DNA from: an uncultured Clostridia bacterium
Lineage (GTDB): Bacteria; Bacillota; Clostridia; Christensenellales; DTU072
DNA: 50,921 nucleotides
Direction: 5' to 3'
Assembly (NCBI GenBank): GCA_944350065.1
Contig: CALVOD010000002.1
Location: 1-50,921, forward strand
The translations under genes and the position numbers were made by a program. The notes beneath the pieces were generated by a model. It searched no databases, had not been told where the DNA came from, and saw nothing but the letters and a program-made list of their open reading frames with translations. This document shows, piece by piece, positions 8,490 through 17,087 of this stretch (position 1 is its first letter; each line of letters begins with the position of its first letter).

Positions 8490-9965
8490 TCAGGAATCCT
8501 TCTTCACGTCGTAGCCGAGGTTGTTGAGCAATACCGTATCGTCGCGCCAATCCTCTTTCACGCGCACCCACAACGTAAGGAATATCTTCGAGCCAGTCAT
8601 TTTCTCGAGATCCTCTCTCGCATATTCCGCTATCCGCTTGATCATGGAGCCGCCTTTCCCGAGCACTATAGGCTTATGCGCCGCCTTCTGCACTATCACG
8701 TCGGCGTCTATGTCCAGTATCCCGTTGGCGCGGTATTCGTATTTGTTGACGGATACGGCGATACCGTAAGGTATCTCCTGATCGAGCAACCTCAACGCCT
8801 TCTCGCGCACTATTTCGGAAGTCATGAAACGCATATTCCTGTCCGTGTACTGATCGTCCGGATACAGTTTGGGTCCGTACGGCATGAATTTCGCCGTTTC
8901 CTCTATGAGTACGTCAATGTTCTTTTCTTTCAGCGCGGATACCGGTACGACGGCTTTTATTCCTTCTATGGCGTTGAGTTTAACGAGTATCTCCGCCACC
9001 TTTTCCTTGCTTACCCTGTCCACCTTGTTGACAGCCACTACGGTATTGTTGCCTGCGCGCGTCAGCGCGGAAATTCTCGCGTCGTCCTCCTCGTCGAACC
9101 CTTTCTCCGCGTCTACCACGTATATCGCCGCGTCTACGCCTTCCATCGCGTTTTTCACCGATTTCATCATGAAATCGCCCAATTTGTTCTTAGGTTTATG
9201 GATACCGGGCGTATCCGCGAACGCAATCTGCAATGCGGGCGCGTTGTATACCCCTATTATGCGGTTGCGCGTGGTCTGCGGCTTCCAGCTCACTATAGCC
9301 ACCTTTTCGCCCACTATGGCGTTGATGAGAGTAGATTTGCCGGCGTTTGGTCTGCCGAGTATCACGGCGACTCCGGAGCGCTCCGCAACGCTTGCGGAAC
9401 CTCCCGTAACTTCTTCCGCTTCGCATTCGCTACCGTCGTCGTATTCTTCGTCCGCTTCGTCCGAAAAAGCGTCCTCCGCCGTCAGTCCGTCCTCGTAATC
9501 GCGGGTAATTCCCGCCGATTCGAGTATTTCGTCCTGTAATTTTTCCATTTCGAGCCGCTGCGCTTCTTCTTCGTGGTCGAAGCCGAGCAGATGAAGCATT
9601 CCGTGAACGCTCAAAAACGCCACTTCGCGGGAAAACGAATGTCCGTATTCCGCCGCTTGCGCGAAGGCGCGTTCCGGACAAACGTATATTTCTCCGAGCA
9701 TTACCGCGCCCGTTTCGGGATTGCGGTCGTCGGGATAATTTTCGGGATCGAAGGGAAGTTTCGCTTCGAGTGCCGGGAAACTCAATACGTCGGTCACCGC
9801 GTCCACTCCGCGCGTTTCCGCATTGACCTCGCGCATGCGCTCCGCGTCGATGAAACCTATCTCCGCTTCCACGCTTTCCGCGTCTATACCGAAACGCCCG
9901 AGGGCGCCGTTTACAGATTTAACGATGATATTGCCGAATTTGCCGGCGTCATAAATATTTATCAT
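8490..9965 (-). CDS. ybeY-era: Fused endoribonuclease YbeY and GTPase Era
   Basis: One uninterrupted 491-codon frame carries two ribosome-maturation factors. Residues 1-150 are YbeY, a metal-dependent endonuclease for 16S rRNA 3' processing and 70S quality control, with the zinc motif HGMLHLLGFDH (His121, 125, 131). Residues about 155-192 form a strongly acidic linker. Residues 195-491 are Era, the GTPase that binds the 16S 3' end: Walker A GRPNAGKS (204-211), switch I with TTRN, DTPG (251-254), NKVD (313-316), and a type II KH domain with GKGGSMIK (436-443). Both halves keep their catalytic residues. There is no clear ribosome binding site at ATG 9965. dgkA and cdd, which usually lie between the two genes, are absent. 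Confidence 0.95.
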   Translation of the reverse strand: MINIYDAGKFGNIIVKSVNGALGRFGIDAESVEAEIGFIDAERMREVNAETRGVDAVTDVLSFPALEAKLPFDPENYPDDRNPETGAVMLGEIYVCPERAFAQAAEYGHSFSREVAFLSVHGMLHLLGFDHEEEAQRLEMEKLQDEILESAGITRDYEDGLTAEDAFSDEADEEYDDGSECEAEEVTGGSASVAERSGVAVILGRPNAGKSTLINAIVGEKVAIVSWKPQTTRNRIIGVYNAPALQIAFADTPGIHKPKNKLGDFMMKSVKNAMEGVDAAIYVVDAEKGFDEEDDARISALTRAGNNTVVAVNKVDRVSKEKVAEILVKLNAIEGIKAVVPVSALKEKNIDVLIEETAKFMPYGPKLYPDDQYTDRNMRFMTSEIVREKALRLLDQEIPYGIAVSVNKYEYRANGILDIDADVIVQKAAHKPIVLGKGGSMIKRIAEYAREDLEKMTGSKIFLTLWVRVKEDWRDDTVLLNNLGYDVKKDS

Positions 9966-10125
9966 ATAAAATTGGTCCGAAAGTATTTTGATTTTATTTT
10001 ATCCTAAACCTTCGAACGCGAGTCGAACTCGCGCTCTCCGGTGCGTTTCGCGCGCCTCTCGGCTTCGCTTTTAAGCCGCGCGGGAAGTCTTTATCCGTTT
10101 CGAATATTCTGTTTCGAATATTCTG
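9966..10125. other. Intergenic region between pgpH and ybeY-era
   Basis: 160 bases without a gene. It contains a GC-rich hairpin (10017-10033, 7-bp stem CGCGAGT with a 3-base loop) and a tandem duplication directly after the pgpH stop. No convincing promoter for ybeY-era was seen. Confidence 0.6.
10097..10124. repeat. Tandem 14-base repeat
   Basis: GTTTCGAATATTCT occurs twice head to tail with no mismatch, immediately 3' of the pgpH stop codon. Each unit contains overlapping palindromes TTCGAA and GAATATTC. Confidence 0.9.
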
Positions 10126-11613
10126 TTATTTGTCTTTCCTGTTATTGTTGTACTCTATCCTGCCGTGATAAATGGACGGTATCGCGGTGGCGAGAGTGTC
10201 TTCGATTATCTGCAAGTCCTTGTACGTTATCGCACATTCGCTGAATTGGTCGGAATCGGCTTTCTGCTTGATAATGTTGCGCACGAAAGCGCGGTAACTT
10301 TCGGGAGTCTTGAGCCCGGAAACGGCTCGGCTCGCCGCTTCAGCGGTGTCCGCTATCATTATTATCGCCGCTATTTTCGTCTGCGGCTTGGGACCGGGAT
10401 AACTGAATTCCGCTTTGTCGAGGTCGTCCTCGGTGAAATTCTGCGCTTTGTACAGGAAATAATTGACCGGCGTGGTGCCGTGATGCTGCAGAGCCACGTC
10501 CGCCACTATATCGGGCAATCTTTCTTTACGCAGCATCGCGCTTCCTTCGGTCACGTGGCTGACTATCATCGAAACGCTCACCTCGGGGATAACGTCGTCG
10601 TGGGGGTTGTAGCCCTTTTGATTTTCGATGAAATACTGGGGATTTTTGGTTTTACCCACGTCGTGGTAATAGGCGCAGACTTTGGCGAGCTGACTGTTTT
10701 CGCCGATGGCGTCCGCGCACAGCTCGGCGAGGTTGCCGACCACCATGCTGTGATTGAAAGTCCCGGGCGCTTCCTGCGCAAGCCTCTTGAGCAACGGGTT
10801 ATCGAGCGAACAAAGCTCCGCGAGACGGAAGCCCGTGTCGAGCCTGAAAAGGAACTCCATAACGGGCAGGATAATCATAAACAGACCTATCGAAAGCACC
10901 ACCGAGACGAAGCTCCAGAGTCCGCTCATCAATATCGCCGCGGCGTCGGAGGAATCGATGACGAGGTTAATGAGTATCGGAAGCACCGCAGTGCAAATAC
11001 CGACGATGAAGCCCGTCAAAGTAAATTTAAGGCGGTTATTGGCTTTGTCGATGAAGACGATAAGGAAGATGGACGCCACCATGGAAGTTATGAGGGCGGC
11101 GGCGCTTTCCACCACTTTCGCGCTGCCGAAAACGAAAACGTAAGTAAGATAGAAAGCCTGCGAAATGAGTATATTGGTTACGACACCGACGCGTTTGTCG
11201 ATGAGTGCCGCGACGAGCAGCGAGCAGAGCGTAAGCGGAGCGGCGTACAACGAAATAAGTCTTCCGAAGACGAGCGCGAGCGCGAAAGTGAGCGTCACCG
11301 AAGTGGCGAGCACGGGCAAGAGCTTATGCTTGGAATCGTCCGCGTCTTTTCTGACGTAATATGCGTAGAGCAGAAGCGTGGACATAATGATAGTCATTAT
11401 GACGGTGAGAATGAGTATCTGAAGCCATACCCTGCCGTTGAAAACGTCCTCTGCGCCGCTCACGTTATCGAGAGAAACGAGGCGCACGAGCATGGCGAGT
11501 ATAAGCGAAACTCCTATCATAAACAGCACCTGTACGGCTACCAGTCTTATTTTGCCGTCCGTAAGTCTCATCGGCAGGGCGGGTCTGTTTTTACGGATTT
11601 TGTTGTCAGCCAT
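10126..11613 (-). CDS. pgpH: PgpH-type cyclic-di-AMP phosphodiesterase lacking the extracellular domain
   Basis: YqfF/PgpH family membrane protein with a cytoplasmic HD domain that hydrolyses c-di-AMP. 495 residues versus about 700 for the Bacillus and Listeria proteins. After a first membrane helix (about 22-46) only some 15 residues separate it from the next helix (about 62-86), so the extracytoplasmic 7TM-HDED domain of more than 200 residues is missing. The multi-pass 7TM block (to about 257) and the HD domain are intact: FNHSMVVGNLAE (His288), YYHDVGK (His317-Asp318), QHHGTTPVNYFLYKA, and an IADTAEAASRA motif. Start ATG 11613 has GAAGGG; a longer frame starts at 11661 without support. 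Sits between yqfD and ybeY-era as in Bacillus. Confidence 0.9.
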   Translation of the reverse strand: MADNKIRKNRPALPMRLTDGKIRLVAVQVLFMIGVSLILAMLVRLVSLDNVSGAEDVFNGRVWLQILILTVIMTIIMSTLLLYAYYVRKDADDSKHKLLPVLATSVTLTFALALVFGRLISLYAAPLTLCSLLVAALIDKRVGVVTNILISQAFYLTYVFVFGSAKVVESAAALITSMVASIFLIVFIDKANNRLKFTLTGFIVGICTAVLPILINLVIDSSDAAAILMSGLWSFVSVVLSIGLFMIILPVMEFLFRLDTGFRLAELCSLDNPLLKRLAQEAPGTFNHSMVVGNLAELCADAIGENSQLAKVCAYYHDVGKTKNPQYFIENQKGYNPHDDVIPEVSVSMIVSHVTEGSAMLRKERLPDIVADVALQHHGTTPVNYFLYKAQNFTEDDLDKAEFSYPGPKPQTKIAAIIMIADTAEAASRAVSGLKTPESYRAFVRNIIKQKADSDQFSECAITYKDLQIIEDTLATAIPSIYHGRIEYNNNRKDK

Positions 11614-11662
11614 ATCATATCCCTTCGTAAGTAAATGGCGGGCGCGCCCGCACGGTCGCACA

Positions 11663-12640
11663 TCAGGAAATGCGCGTTATTACTTCATAGTATATACTTA
11701 TCGTTATACTTTTGTCCAGCTTTTTGACGCTAAATGACGAACCTGCGAATATTTCGTAATCGGCAAGAGATGCGCAAAATTCGTTTTTGCGCGCTTCGAT
11801 ATCCGTAGCGGCGCGCGCGGTAAAGCTCGCTTCGTCGGCATACTCGAGCTGCTCGGTACGTGTAACCCGCGCTTCCACTATGCCCATGGCGCGCACCGGC
11901 ACAGGGGCGTTTTCGCCCGCCTCCACATACGGCGCTATGAGTACGTCGCCCGCTTTGACTTCGTCCCCGCAATCCACGGCGGCAGTCCCTCTAAGCGTCA
12001 CTACTCGGGTTATTGTCCCGCTTTCGCGCGCAAGCAACGGTATTGGGCTTTGGGTATCCGTAATTTCCTGTTCGGGAAGCTCCTCGACGACTTCTATTAT
12101 AATGCGTTTCCCCTCTCTGACGACTTTGGCGTACGCTACGCCGTCGCATCCGAGCACCGCTTTTTCGATGCTTTCGAGGTCGGGATAGGCAAACAGCCTA
12201 GGCGTTTCGACATACTCCGACACCGCCTCCGCGACGGTGCTTTCGCTGACGTTTTCGAGCCCGCGAATCTCCACTTCCGCAACGAGCGTGCTGTAAATAT
12301 AGACGAGCGCGCAGGATATCAGCACCCCGGCTATAAGCGCGTACCGCCTGAAAAATTCCCTTATTCCGCGCTTCGGTCCGCGTACCCCGGTGACGGTATA
12401 TTCCCTTCCGTTTTCGGTAAGAATTTTTTCGGCTTGCGGAAGCTCCGCTTCCGTAAGAGTAAAACGCGTCTTGTCGTTATCCGTCTTTACGTTGCGTACC
12501 TTTATCCCGCCTAAAGTGAGAAGATTCAACGTGTATGCGGGAGAGCCTTCGCAAATTATTTCCGCTTTACCTGAAAAAATTTCGAACGAGTCTCCTCTTT
12601 CGTCATTTCCTTTCACGCGCTCACTTCTCAGCTTTTTCAC
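11663..12640 (-). CDS. yqfD: Sporulation protein YqfD
   Basis: Conserved in endospore formers and needed for efficient sporulation in Bacillus; biochemical role unclear. 325 residues: a short N-terminal domain, one membrane helix (about 100-119, YALIAGVLISCALVYIYST), then an extracytoplasmic region beginning VEIRGLENVSE, which resembles a small POTRA-like unit. The start is GTG 12640 with an AAAGGAG site, overlapping yqfC by 20 bases, so the two are translationally coupled. In Bacillus phoH follows; here pgpH follows directly. Confidence 0.88.
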   Translation of the reverse strand: MKKLRSERVKGNDERGDSFEIFSGKAEIICEGSPAYTLNLLTLGGIKVRNVKTDNDKTRFTLTEAELPQAEKILTENGREYTVTGVRGPKRGIREFFRRYALIAGVLISCALVYIYSTLVAEVEIRGLENVSESTVAEAVSEYVETPRLFAYPDLESIEKAVLGCDGVAYAKVVREGKRIIIEVVEELPEQEITDTQSPIPLLARESGTITRVVTLRGTAAVDCGDEVKAGDVLIAPYVEAGENAPVPVRAMGIVEARVTRTEQLEYADEASFTARAATDIEARKNEFCASLADYEIFAGSSFSVKKLDKSITISIYYEVITRIS

Positions 12641-12878
12641 CCTTCTTTCTCCTTTCCACCGCGCGGATTTTGCCCGTTACGGACAGCTCGTCGCCGTTCA
12701 TTTCGCTTATCTCGAGCGACTCCCCTTTAATGACGACGGTGCCGCCCGTTATGCGCACCACCATCTCCTCGGGAGTGTACGAAGATATGCCGCGGTGACC
12801 TTCGATAAATATCTTTTCGCCCGCGCTGAAGGTTATTTTATCCAGCATTATCTCTTTGACCGCAACAGAAAAGCCCAT
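12621..12878 (-). CDS. yqfC: Sporulation protein YqfC (YabP family)
   Basis: Small beta-rich sporulation protein, 85 residues, with the family signature RITGGTVVIKGESLEISEMNGDELSVTGKI. In Bacillus it is expressed in the mother cell with yqfD. No Shine-Dalgarno sequence precedes the ATG; instead TATAAT lies 5 bases upstream (12889-12884), suggesting initiation at or near the start codon. It opens the yqfC-yqfD-pgpH-ybeY/era-yqzL-recO cluster. The mother-cell sigma-E consensus was looked for, but the match is not strong enough to claim. Confidence 0.88.
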   Translation of the reverse strand: MGFSVAVKEIMLDKITFSAGEKIFIEGHRGISSYTPEEMVVRITGGTVVIKGESLEISEMNGDELSVTGKIRAVERRKKGEKAEK

Positions 12879-12883
12879 ACCAT

Positions 12884-12889
12884 ATTATA
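12884..12889 (-). promoter_or_regulatory. TATAAT box 5 bases before yqfC ATG
   Basis: A perfect -10 hexamer on the minus strand with only ATGGT between it and the start codon. The matching -35 is weak (GGAATA at 17 bases). One of four similar arrangements in the window. Confidence 0.4.
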
Positions 12890-12935
12890 TCGGGTACGGG
12901 CTCCGTTATTCCTCTCGGCTTCTATCCTGACGAAA

Positions 12936-14354
12936 TCACTCGTCGGAAGCGGACTTTTTCTTCGAAGTCGTTTTCGGGAAAGCGTATATCGCCTGGTCGG
13001 CGGACTCGGTGAAACGCACATGCCGCCCTTCCCACACGTATCTTATCTGCGCCAGCTCGCCGTTACGGTGCTTGGCTATGTCGAGAATGATATTGCAAGC
13101 CTCTTTGGTTTTCTCCTCCTCGTTCTCTCTCGAAAGGAACATTACCATATCGGCGTCCTGCTCTATCGCTCCCGATTCGCGCAGGTCCGAAAGCCTCGGT
13201 TGCTTGTCGTCGCGCCCTTCGATACTGCGCGACATCTGAGACAACGCTATTACCGGGCACTGCAATTCCATAGCCATCATCTTCATCATACGGCTGATGT
13301 CCGATACGTCGTTTTGTCGGCTTGAGGAAGCGCGGATCTTGTTCTGGTCGTTCGCCATTAGCTGCAAATAGTCCACTACCACGAGATCGAGTCTCTTGTC
13401 CGCGGTCATGGATTTAAGACGTCTGCATTTGCTCGCTATGTTTCCCGGAGTCTGCATGGATGTGGAATCGAAATATATTCTGCAATTCGAAGCCTCGACG
13501 TGAGCGCTCCAAAGCTCGGTCTGGTCGCTTTCGCTGAGGCGCGCGCTGCTCAATTTGCCCATATCCACGCCGGTATTGGTGGCGAGTATCCTTTGCACGA
13601 GTTGCTCGGCGGACATTTCGAGGGAGAACATAGCCACCACGGCGTCGTCCCGCTCTTTGATAATATTGGATATTATATTGAGCGCGAAAGAGGTTTTACC
13701 CACCGAAGGACGCGCCGCTAAAATAATAAGGCTCGCCGGCTGAAGTCCGTTGGTCAATTTATCCAATATGGGAAAGTGCGTTTTAAGTCCCTTACGCGCG
13801 GAAGGATTTATCGCCATTTGCTCGAGTCTTCTCAAGAAGCGGGAGCTCGGCGCTTCGATATGCTCGAGACCGCTCGAAGTAGCGGCAAGGTTGATGCCGT
13901 AGATGAGACGCTCGGCGTTGTTCACTGAGCTTTCCGCGTCCTGCGAGGTATATGCGTCCTCCGCTATGTCCTTACTTATGGAAATAAGCCTGCGCATTAT
14001 CATGTCGCGGCGCAGAATATCGAGATGGTCGCGGTAATTGACGGCGCTCGGAGTTATCTGCGTGAGGTCGGTAAGGTAACCGAGCATATCGATATCGGTC
14101 TTATTGGTCTTGGTGAGTACGTCGTTTACGGTAATCACGTTGACGGAAACGCCCTTATTGAAAAGCGACTGCATCGCGTCGAAAATGGTTTTGTGTCTCG
14201 GATTATAGAAATAATCGGCGTTAATCGTAGGCGCGACGTCGGCGAGCACTTCGCCGTCGATAAGCATACAGCACAAAACGTACTGCTCCGCTTCGAAATT
14301 GTTGGGATACTGTCTGTACCCCTGTTTGGAATCGTTGATCTCTTTCTCACTCAT
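12936..14354 (-). CDS. dnaB: Replicative DNA helicase DnaB
   Basis: Hexameric 5'-3' helicase at the replication fork (called DnaC in Bacillus). 472 residues, normal length. N-terminal DnaG-interacting domain begins PNNFEAEQYVLCCML. The RecA-like C-terminal domain has Walker A ARPSVGKTS (from about residue 214), the conserved MFSLEMSAEQLVQR motif, Walker B LVVVDYLQLM and the DNA-binding region RESGAIEQDADMVMFL. The C-terminus is lysine-rich. ATG 14354 has a GGAGAAA site. It follows the two-pass membrane protein by 52 bases. No rplI is next to it, unlike in Bacillus. Confidence 0.97.
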   Translation of the reverse strand: MSEKEINDSKQGYRQYPNNFEAEQYVLCCMLIDGEVLADVAPTINADYFYNPRHKTIFDAMQSLFNKGVSVNVITVNDVLTKTNKTDIDMLGYLTDLTQITPSAVNYRDHLDILRRDMIMRRLISISKDIAEDAYTSQDAESSVNNAERLIYGINLAATSSGLEHIEAPSSRFLRRLEQMAINPSARKGLKTHFPILDKLTNGLQPASLIILAARPSVGKTSFALNIISNIIKERDDAVVAMFSLEMSAEQLVQRILATNTGVDMGKLSSARLSESDQTELWSAHVEASNCRIYFDSTSMQTPGNIASKCRRLKSMTADKRLDLVVVDYLQLMANDQNKIRASSSRQNDVSDISRMMKMMAMELQCPVIALSQMSRSIEGRDDKQPRLSDLRESGAIEQDADMVMFLSRENEEEKTKEACNIILDIAKHRNGELAQIRYVWEGRHVRFTESADQAIYAFPKTTSKKKSASDE

Positions 14355-14406
14355 ATAGCTTTCTCCGTGGTACGGGCTCTTACAAGCCTGAAGGTGAAGT
14401 GTTTAA

Positions 14407-15273
14407 TTAAAGCGCCGCGTTTTCCTTTCCCCTTTTCACGCCTACGGCGACGAACGTCGCTCCCGTGACGATTATCGCCGCGGTGATGACGATGAGATAC
14501 CAGCTTACGGTATTGGGCGAATGTTGCACGAGCGTTATTTCTCTCGCGCGCTCGTCGACGGACATTCTGAATTCGTGCACGTAGCTTTCTCTGCCGTCGG
14601 GCGCTTTGAATTTATATACGTAATCGGCGTCGGACTCTATGAGTTCGGAAGAATACGCCGTGCCGTAATTGAATACGAAATCTATATCGGAAGGCGGGAT
14701 TAAATTGTCTGCCGTCAGCTCGTCGTAAACGTAATTAAGATAATTATCTTCCTCCGCGTCCGCAAAAGCCGTCCGGTAGCTTACCACGTAATCGGAAAAG
14801 AAAAATCCTTTATACAAGGTGCCCGACGAAGAACTCACGTCGTAACCGGTTTCGCCGTTGGCTATCGAAAGAGCTTCCGCGTCGGCGTACTCCGCAAGCA
14901 CGGCGTCTATGAAATACCCTTCTTCGTCATACTCCGCTTTCATGCCGGCAGAAGTAAATCTGTCGTAAACCGTTTTGAGCCTTGCGGAAACGGCTTCGGC
15001 TATCTGAGTAGCGCCGGTAACAGAGCTTACCCCCGCGGTAAGCGCTTCTATGTCTACGTAAACCTGAATACCGTACTTGTAGTTGCCGTTGGTGAACAGC
15101 AACGAGTTATATATTATCTCAACCGGTCTCACGTTCGGCTTACCGCTTTCGTATACTTTCACGTCCGCACGCGAAAACGTAGCTCCGGCTACCGAACCGT
15201 ACACTATCACGATAATTGCGGCTATTGCGAGCATTATCACGCCCACTTTGAACACGGTAGCGGTTTTCTTCAT
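14407..15273 (-). CDS. Two-pass membrane protein of unknown function
   Basis: 288 residues. An N-terminal membrane helix (about 9-31, FKVGVIMLAIAAIIVIVYGSV), a large extracytoplasmic region of about 225 residues rich in Tyr, Asp and Ser, and a C-terminal helix (about 257-280) followed by a short basic tail. I do not recognise the family. Its start codon overlaps the pepF stop (ATGA at 15270-15273), so it is translated with PepF, and dnaB follows 52 bases later. An extracytoplasmic sensor or cell-envelope factor is possible but unsupported. Confidence 0.8.
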   Translation of the reverse strand: MKKTATVFKVGVIMLAIAAIIVIVYGSVAGATFSRADVKVYESGKPNVRPVEIIYNSLLFTNGNYKYGIQVYVDIEALTAGVSSVTGATQIAEAVSARLKTVYDRFTSAGMKAEYDEEGYFIDAVLAEYADAEALSIANGETGYDVSSSSGTLYKGFFFSDYVVSYRTAFADAEEDNYLNYVYDELTADNLIPPSDIDFVFNYGTAYSSELIESDADYVYKFKAPDGRESYVHEFRMSVDERAREITLVQHSPNTVSWYLIVITAAIIVTGATFVAVGVKRGKENAAL

Positions 15274-17036
15274 AATTTCTTCATCTCTTTCAGCGCGTCT
15301 CTGAATTCGCGCATCGCGTAAGCGAAGGGCGCTTTTTTCGTAAGGTCCACCTCCGCAAGCGCAAGCGTCGGGAGCGGATACAGGGAGCCGCCCGCCGACA
15401 GGAAGGCTTTGTATTTCTCCACGTAGCCTTCTTCTGTAAGCAATTTTTTGACTATGTTTACCGCACTGATCATACCGGTAGCATATTTATAGACGTAGAA
15501 CGCGTTATAAAAATGCGGTATGCGCGACCATTCTATCGCTATGTCGTCGTCGGATACGACTCCGTCGCCGTAATAGAATTTATTCAGTTTGAGGTACTCT
15601 GCGCTCATATTCTCGGCGGTGAGCGGCGCGCCCGACTCGTATCTTGCGTGCGCGAACTTTTCAAATTCCGCAAACATCGTCTGACGGAACACCGTCGTCC
15701 TGAACATATCGAGATAATACGAAAGTAGATATTTGCGAGCTTTGCCGCCCGTTTTCGCCATAAGGTGCTTGAGCAGAAGCACTTCGTTCACCGTGGAGGC
15801 TATCTCCGCGACGAAAATACTGTAATCGGCTTTTTCGTAGCATTGGCTCGTGCGGGAATAATGGCTGTGCATGGAATGTCCCAGCTCGTGCGCTATCGTG
15901 AACACATCGTGCGCCGTCTTACGGTAATTGAGCAACACGTAAGGATTGCTGTCGTACATTCCCCACGAATACGCGCCCGATCTCTTGTTGACCGTTTCTT
16001 CCACGTCTATCCAGCGCTCCGAGCGCGCTCTTTCGAGCAATTCGCGGTACTCCGCGCCGAGGGGCGCGAGCGCTTCTTCGACGAGCGCGTAAGCGTCGTC
16101 GTATTCCATCTCCAATCTGTAGTCGTCGGTTATCGGCACGTACAGATCGTACATGTGCAGTTCTTTAAGTCCGAGTGCTTTTTTGCGGTAGCGGACGTAA
16201 TCGTGCACGTAAGGCGTGGCGTCGTGCACGGCTGAAATAAGGTTGTCGTAAACGGAATTTTTGATATCGTCCGCGTACAACGCTCTTGCGAGAGCGGACG
16301 GGAAACCGCGCAAAGCGGACATGGTGCAATCCTTCTTGACGGAGCCCGCGTAAGTCGCGGCAACCGTGTTGAGCGCCGCGCGGTAAGAAGCGTAATAAGT
16401 TTCGAAAGCCTCCTTGCGCACCTGTTGAGACGGATTTTGCAGAAGCACCGAATAGGCTCCGTGCGTGAGCTCGACGTCCTCTCCGTCAACGCATACCTTG
16501 CCGAATTTAATGTCGGCGTTGTCGAACATCATGAAAATATTGCGGAAATCTCCGGTAAACGCCGATATTTCCGACATGATTTTTTCTTCTTTAGCCGAAA
16601 GAATATGTTTTTTCTCGCGGATAACGTCGTTGAGCATCACGGAGAAAGGCTCGAATTCCTCTTTTGCCGCCATACGGCGCAGCGTTCCTACCGAAAATTT
16701 GGCAAGCTCCGCGCTGATGAAAGAGGTTGCCGAAGCGCATTTTGCGGCGAGTATGCCTATCTTTTCCGCTCTCGCCTGCGCTTCCGCGTCGGCGGTGTTT
16801 TCGTCCTTGCGTAAGTTTGCGTAAACGTAAAGCCTTTCGAGCGCCCTGCCGGTCTCAGACGACAAACGGAGACATTGAAGGACGTTGTTTTCGTCTAGTT
16901 TACCTTCGTACGCCGCTATTTCCTTGAGCTTCTCCGATACGGATACGCTCGTTTCCTCGTATTCCTTTTCGCTTGCGAAAAGGGACGAGAGATCCCATTT
17001 TCTGTTTTCTGCAACGTCTTCGCGCTTCAACGCCAT
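15270..17036 (-). CDS. pepF: Oligoendopeptidase F
   Basis: M3B zinc metallopeptidase degrading short peptides in the cytoplasm. 588 residues, normal. Zinc site HELGHSMHSHYS with the downstream Glu in IFVAEIASTVNE. N-terminal region WDLSSLFASEKEYEE is typical. ATG 17036 has AAGGAG. It has a good promoter of its own and a leader holding two tandem dyads, so it is probably regulated. The next gene overlaps its stop codon by ATGA. Confidence 0.96.
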   Translation of the reverse strand: MALKREDVAENRKWDLSSLFASEKEYEETSVSVSEKLKEIAAYEGKLDENNVLQCLRLSSETGRALERLYVYANLRKDENTADAEAQARAEKIGILAAKCASATSFISAELAKFSVGTLRRMAAKEEFEPFSVMLNDVIREKKHILSAKEEKIMSEISAFTGDFRNIFMMFDNADIKFGKVCVDGEDVELTHGAYSVLLQNPSQQVRKEAFETYYASYRAALNTVAATYAGSVKKDCTMSALRGFPSALARALYADDIKNSVYDNLISAVHDATPYVHDYVRYRKKALGLKELHMYDLYVPITDDYRLEMEYDDAYALVEEALAPLGAEYRELLERARSERWIDVEETVNKRSGAYSWGMYDSNPYVLLNYRKTAHDVFTIAHELGHSMHSHYSRTSQCYEKADYSIFVAEIASTVNEVLLLKHLMAKTGGKARKYLLSYYLDMFRTTVFRQTMFAEFEKFAHARYESGAPLTAENMSAEYLKLNKFYYGDGVVSDDDIAIEWSRIPHFYNAFYVYKYATGMISAVNIVKKLLTEEGYVEKYKAFLSAGGSLYPLPTLALAEVDLTKKAPFAYAMREFRDALKEMKKL

Positions 17037-17046
17037 ATCTGCTCCT

Positions 17047-17080
17047 TACCGAAAAAACGGTATCTTCCGAAATTACGGAA
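17047..17080. promoter_or_regulatory. Tandem dyads in the pepF leader
   Basis: Two inverted repeats of the same architecture: TACCG-N6-CGGTA (17047-17062) and TTCCG-N6-CGGAA (17065-17080), fitting TWCCG-N6-CGGWA. Their centres are 18 bp apart. They lie from the predicted transcript start to just before the AAGGAG ribosome binding site. They could be a two-site operator for a dimeric repressor or two small RNA hairpins. Confidence 0.55.
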
Positions 17081-17087
17081 TAATAAA

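Noticed and set aside
10011..10033. tRNA 3' fragment or attachment site suggested by TTCGA within a hairpin
   Set aside because: The stem and loop do not fit a T arm (wrong loop length and pairing) and no other tRNA parts are present.
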